64,000 bases of DNA from Mariniblastus sp. (lineage in GTDB: Bacteria > Planctomycetota > Planctomycetia > Pirellulales > Pirellulaceae): the NCBI GenBank assembly GCA_022447605.1, contig JAKVBG010000001.1, positions 1 to 64,000 on the forward strand, given 5' to 3'. The position numbers were made by a program, and so were the translations under genes. The first letter of the stretch is position 1. Each line of letters starts with the position of its first letter. The notes under the pieces were generated by a model. That model did not search any database. It had not been told where the DNA came from and was given only the letters and a program-made list of their open reading frames with translations. Of the stretch, positions 62,605-64,000 are shown piece by piece.

Positions 62605-64000
62605 ATGAAGAGAACCCTGTTCACCCTTTTACTGTTAGGCGTATGGCTGCTGGCCAACGGATTCGTCGCCGGCCAGTCAACCGATCCTCTCCCTACACCG
62701 GGACAACTCGTTCAATGGCTCGACTCGCCAGACTTCCACAAGCGCCAAACTGCTACGGCCGGCCTGATTGCCCAACAGTCGAAAGCAGTCGAACCGGTCC
62801 TCGGTCAGTATCTTGACCATCCCGACAACCTGGAAATCCGAACTCGCTGCTATCGAATCCTGATGCGGTTGATCGAATCTGAGCCCTTTGCAAACGTGGA
62901 ACCGCCGGATCGTTACGGTCTGAGCCGAAGATTACTGGCCCTCGATCCCAGGAGGTTTCCCGAACTGGAAAATCAGCTATTCAAACTACAAAGCTTGTCG
63001 GTCAACCCGACAGCCCTAACGCCCGATGCCGACGTTACCTCGGCGCTTCAAACCGCTGGGATCCGGGTCGAAGAATCCGGAAACCGAACCGTCGTCTATC
63101 TCGAAGACTCCTGGGATCGCCCACCCGATCAATTGCAGTCGGTTCGTTCCATTAGCGGGCCTGTCACATTTGTCTTCGGATTTTGCTACAAGTACGAATA
63201 CCTCAAACAGCTCCTGGGCGCCAACGTTCAGGAATTCAGGTTTCATTCCAACCAGCACTCCCCGGCAGGTCGAGCTGGAATTGGGACGTACCCGACATTC
63301 GATCAGCGCGACACGCAACTGTTGAGCCGGTTTGGACAACTCCGTTCACTGGATATCGCCTACGTCCGTGTCGATCCGGATGCGCTGCGTCACCTGGCCG
63401 CCCTGCGACAACTGGAACGACTCAGCCTGGGAGGCTCCTTCCAGGACGGGAACCTGAAGTTCCTCCCCCAGTTGAAGGATTTGGTCCACCTTGATATTCG
63501 GGCTGCCAAGCAAACCGAAGGTGTTTTTCTCGAGCATGTCGCACGGCTCAAAAAATTAACTTCGCTCAATATTGAAACGGCCAGAGTGGGTGACGAGCAT
63601 CTGCCAGCCCTCGCTCAATTGCCCAACCTCAAGACTCTCTACGCGCCCCGAACGCTCGGTGATGAAGGGGCGAAACATGTGGCAAAAATTGACTCGCTGG
63701 AGGTTCTCGTTCTGCCGGAATCGGACGTCACGAAAAAAGGACTTGCCTCGCTGAGCCAGCTCGAAAATCTTTATCACCTGACGATCAACATGAAACGACT
63801 GGATGAAGAGGCGTTGCCCGCGATCGCCGCAATGAAAGGTCTGACCAGCCTGCGAATGACCAACAGCCAGCTTTCCGGTGAAAACCTGGTCACCTTGGGC
63901 CGATTGCAAAAACTAAAGTTCCTATACGTCGAATCCAAGCAGATCACGGCATCCGGTCTGTTGAGTCTAAGCGAGCATTTCCCATCACTGGAAACCCTGG
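62605..64000 (+). CDS. Secreted leucine-rich-repeat protein, 3' end beyond the window
   Basis: The frame starts at the ATG at 62605 (MKRTLFTLLLLGVWLLANGF) and is open through the last base of the window, so 465 codons are visible and the end is missing. Signal peptide at residues 1-22. A helical region (about residues 28-120) follows, starting with PGQLVQWLDSPDFHKRQTA, resembling HEAT-like or wind-up repeats before LRR arrays. From about residue 230 leucine-rich repeats appear with the L..L..L.L....V pattern (LRSLDIAYVRVDPDALRHLA, LERLSLGGSFQDGNLKFLPQ, LKTLYAPRTLGDEGAKHVAK). The family is abundant in planctomycetes; the partner is unknown. Confidence 0.85.
   Translation, partial: MKRTLFTLLLLGVWLLANGFVAGQSTDPLPTPGQLVQWLDSPDFHKRQTATAGLIAQQSKAVEPVLGQYLDHPDNLEIRTRCYRILMRLIESEPFANVEPPDRYGLSRRLLALDPRRFPELENQLFKLQSLSVNPTALTPDADVTSALQTAGIRVEESGNRTVVYLEDSWDRPPDQLQSVRSISGPVTFVFGFCYKYEYLKQLLGANVQEFRFHSNQHSPAGRAGIGTYPTFDQRDTQLLSRFGQLRSLDIAYVRVDPDALRHLAALRQLERLSLGGSFQDGNLKFLPQLKDLVHLDIRAAKQTEGVFLEHVARLKKLTSLNIETARVGDEHLPALAQLPNLKTLYAPRTLGDEGAKHVAKIDSLEVLVLPESDVTKKGLASLSQLENLYHLTINMKRLDEEALPAIAAMKGLTSLRMTNSQLSGENLVTLGRLQKLKFLYVESKQITASGLLSLSEHFPSLETL

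Overview
The window looks like a chromosomal segment of a planctomycete (Pirellulales/Planctomycetales-type). This is inferred from the gene families present: FHA, protein-kinase and RDD multidomain proteins, catalytically dead kinase-like membrane proteins, Cys-rich secreted proteins of unknown function, an AsmA-like giant, a VWA membrane protein, LRR and SYLF proteins, and short 'hypothetical' genes between housekeeping genes. Most of the window is moderately GC-rich, gene-dense and free of transposases, CRISPR arrays, rRNA or tRNA genes that I can recognise.

Layout. 0-7.3 kb: an AhpD-like gene running off the left edge, then envelope/unknown proteins (coiled coil plus HhH, LysM, alpha/beta hydrolase, VWA membrane protein, lipoprotein). 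7.4-9.9 kb: ymdB and rny (RNase Y). 10.5-21.6 kb: tilS, an MFS transporter, a 1067-aa AsmA-like protein, dapF, a DUF374-type acyltransferase, a cystathionine gamma-synthase-family enzyme and a Cys-rich secreted protein. 21.9-30.4 kb: the accessory region discussed below. 30.8-35.3 kb: a divergent pair made of an FHA-pseudokinase and an active-looking Ser/Thr kinase with RDD membrane domains. 35.4-43 kb: ndk, the 2-oxoacid:ferredoxin oxidoreductase pair korAB, a GT4 glycosyltransferase and a second pseudokinase with a Pro-rich stalk. 43-51.3 kb: argC-argJ, a small acidic protein, ileS, purN and a class II aldolase. 51.6-64 kb: a phosphate-selective-type porin with a possible Pho box, a CxxC-rich secreted protein, a serralysin-like RTX metalloprotease, a sarcosine-oxidase-family flavoenzyme, UDP-glucuronate decarboxylase, a SYLF protein, a secreted lactonase-family beta-propeller and an LRR protein running off the right edge.

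Main observation. On the minus strand, 30422 down to 22405, lies a compact seven-gene classical menaquinone operon, menF-menD-menH-menB-menA-menC-menE, with overlapping genes and visibly lower G+C than both flanks. It ends about 120 bases from a truncated, internally scrambled remnant of mqnA (21925-22287, plus strand), the first gene of the competing futalosine menaquinone pathway. The simplest reading is that this lineage acquired the chorismate/o-succinylbenzoate route by transfer, that the operon landed in or beside mqnA, and that the ancestral futalosine route is decaying. MenB is of the Asp-containing (bicarbonate-independent) type known from Mycobacterium. menI and menG are not in the cluster and would have to be elsewhere.

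Other themes. Three kinase-fold proteins in 13 kb range from intact (HRD/DFG) to half-dead (HRN/DLM) to fully degenerate. Clear intrinsic terminators mark several transcription-unit ends (6504, 13501, 45431, 54036). Several start sites were moved inward from the longest reading frame on the basis of Shine-Dalgarno sequences, overlaps or family alignment. Nothing here was checked against a database; all family calls come from motif recognition.
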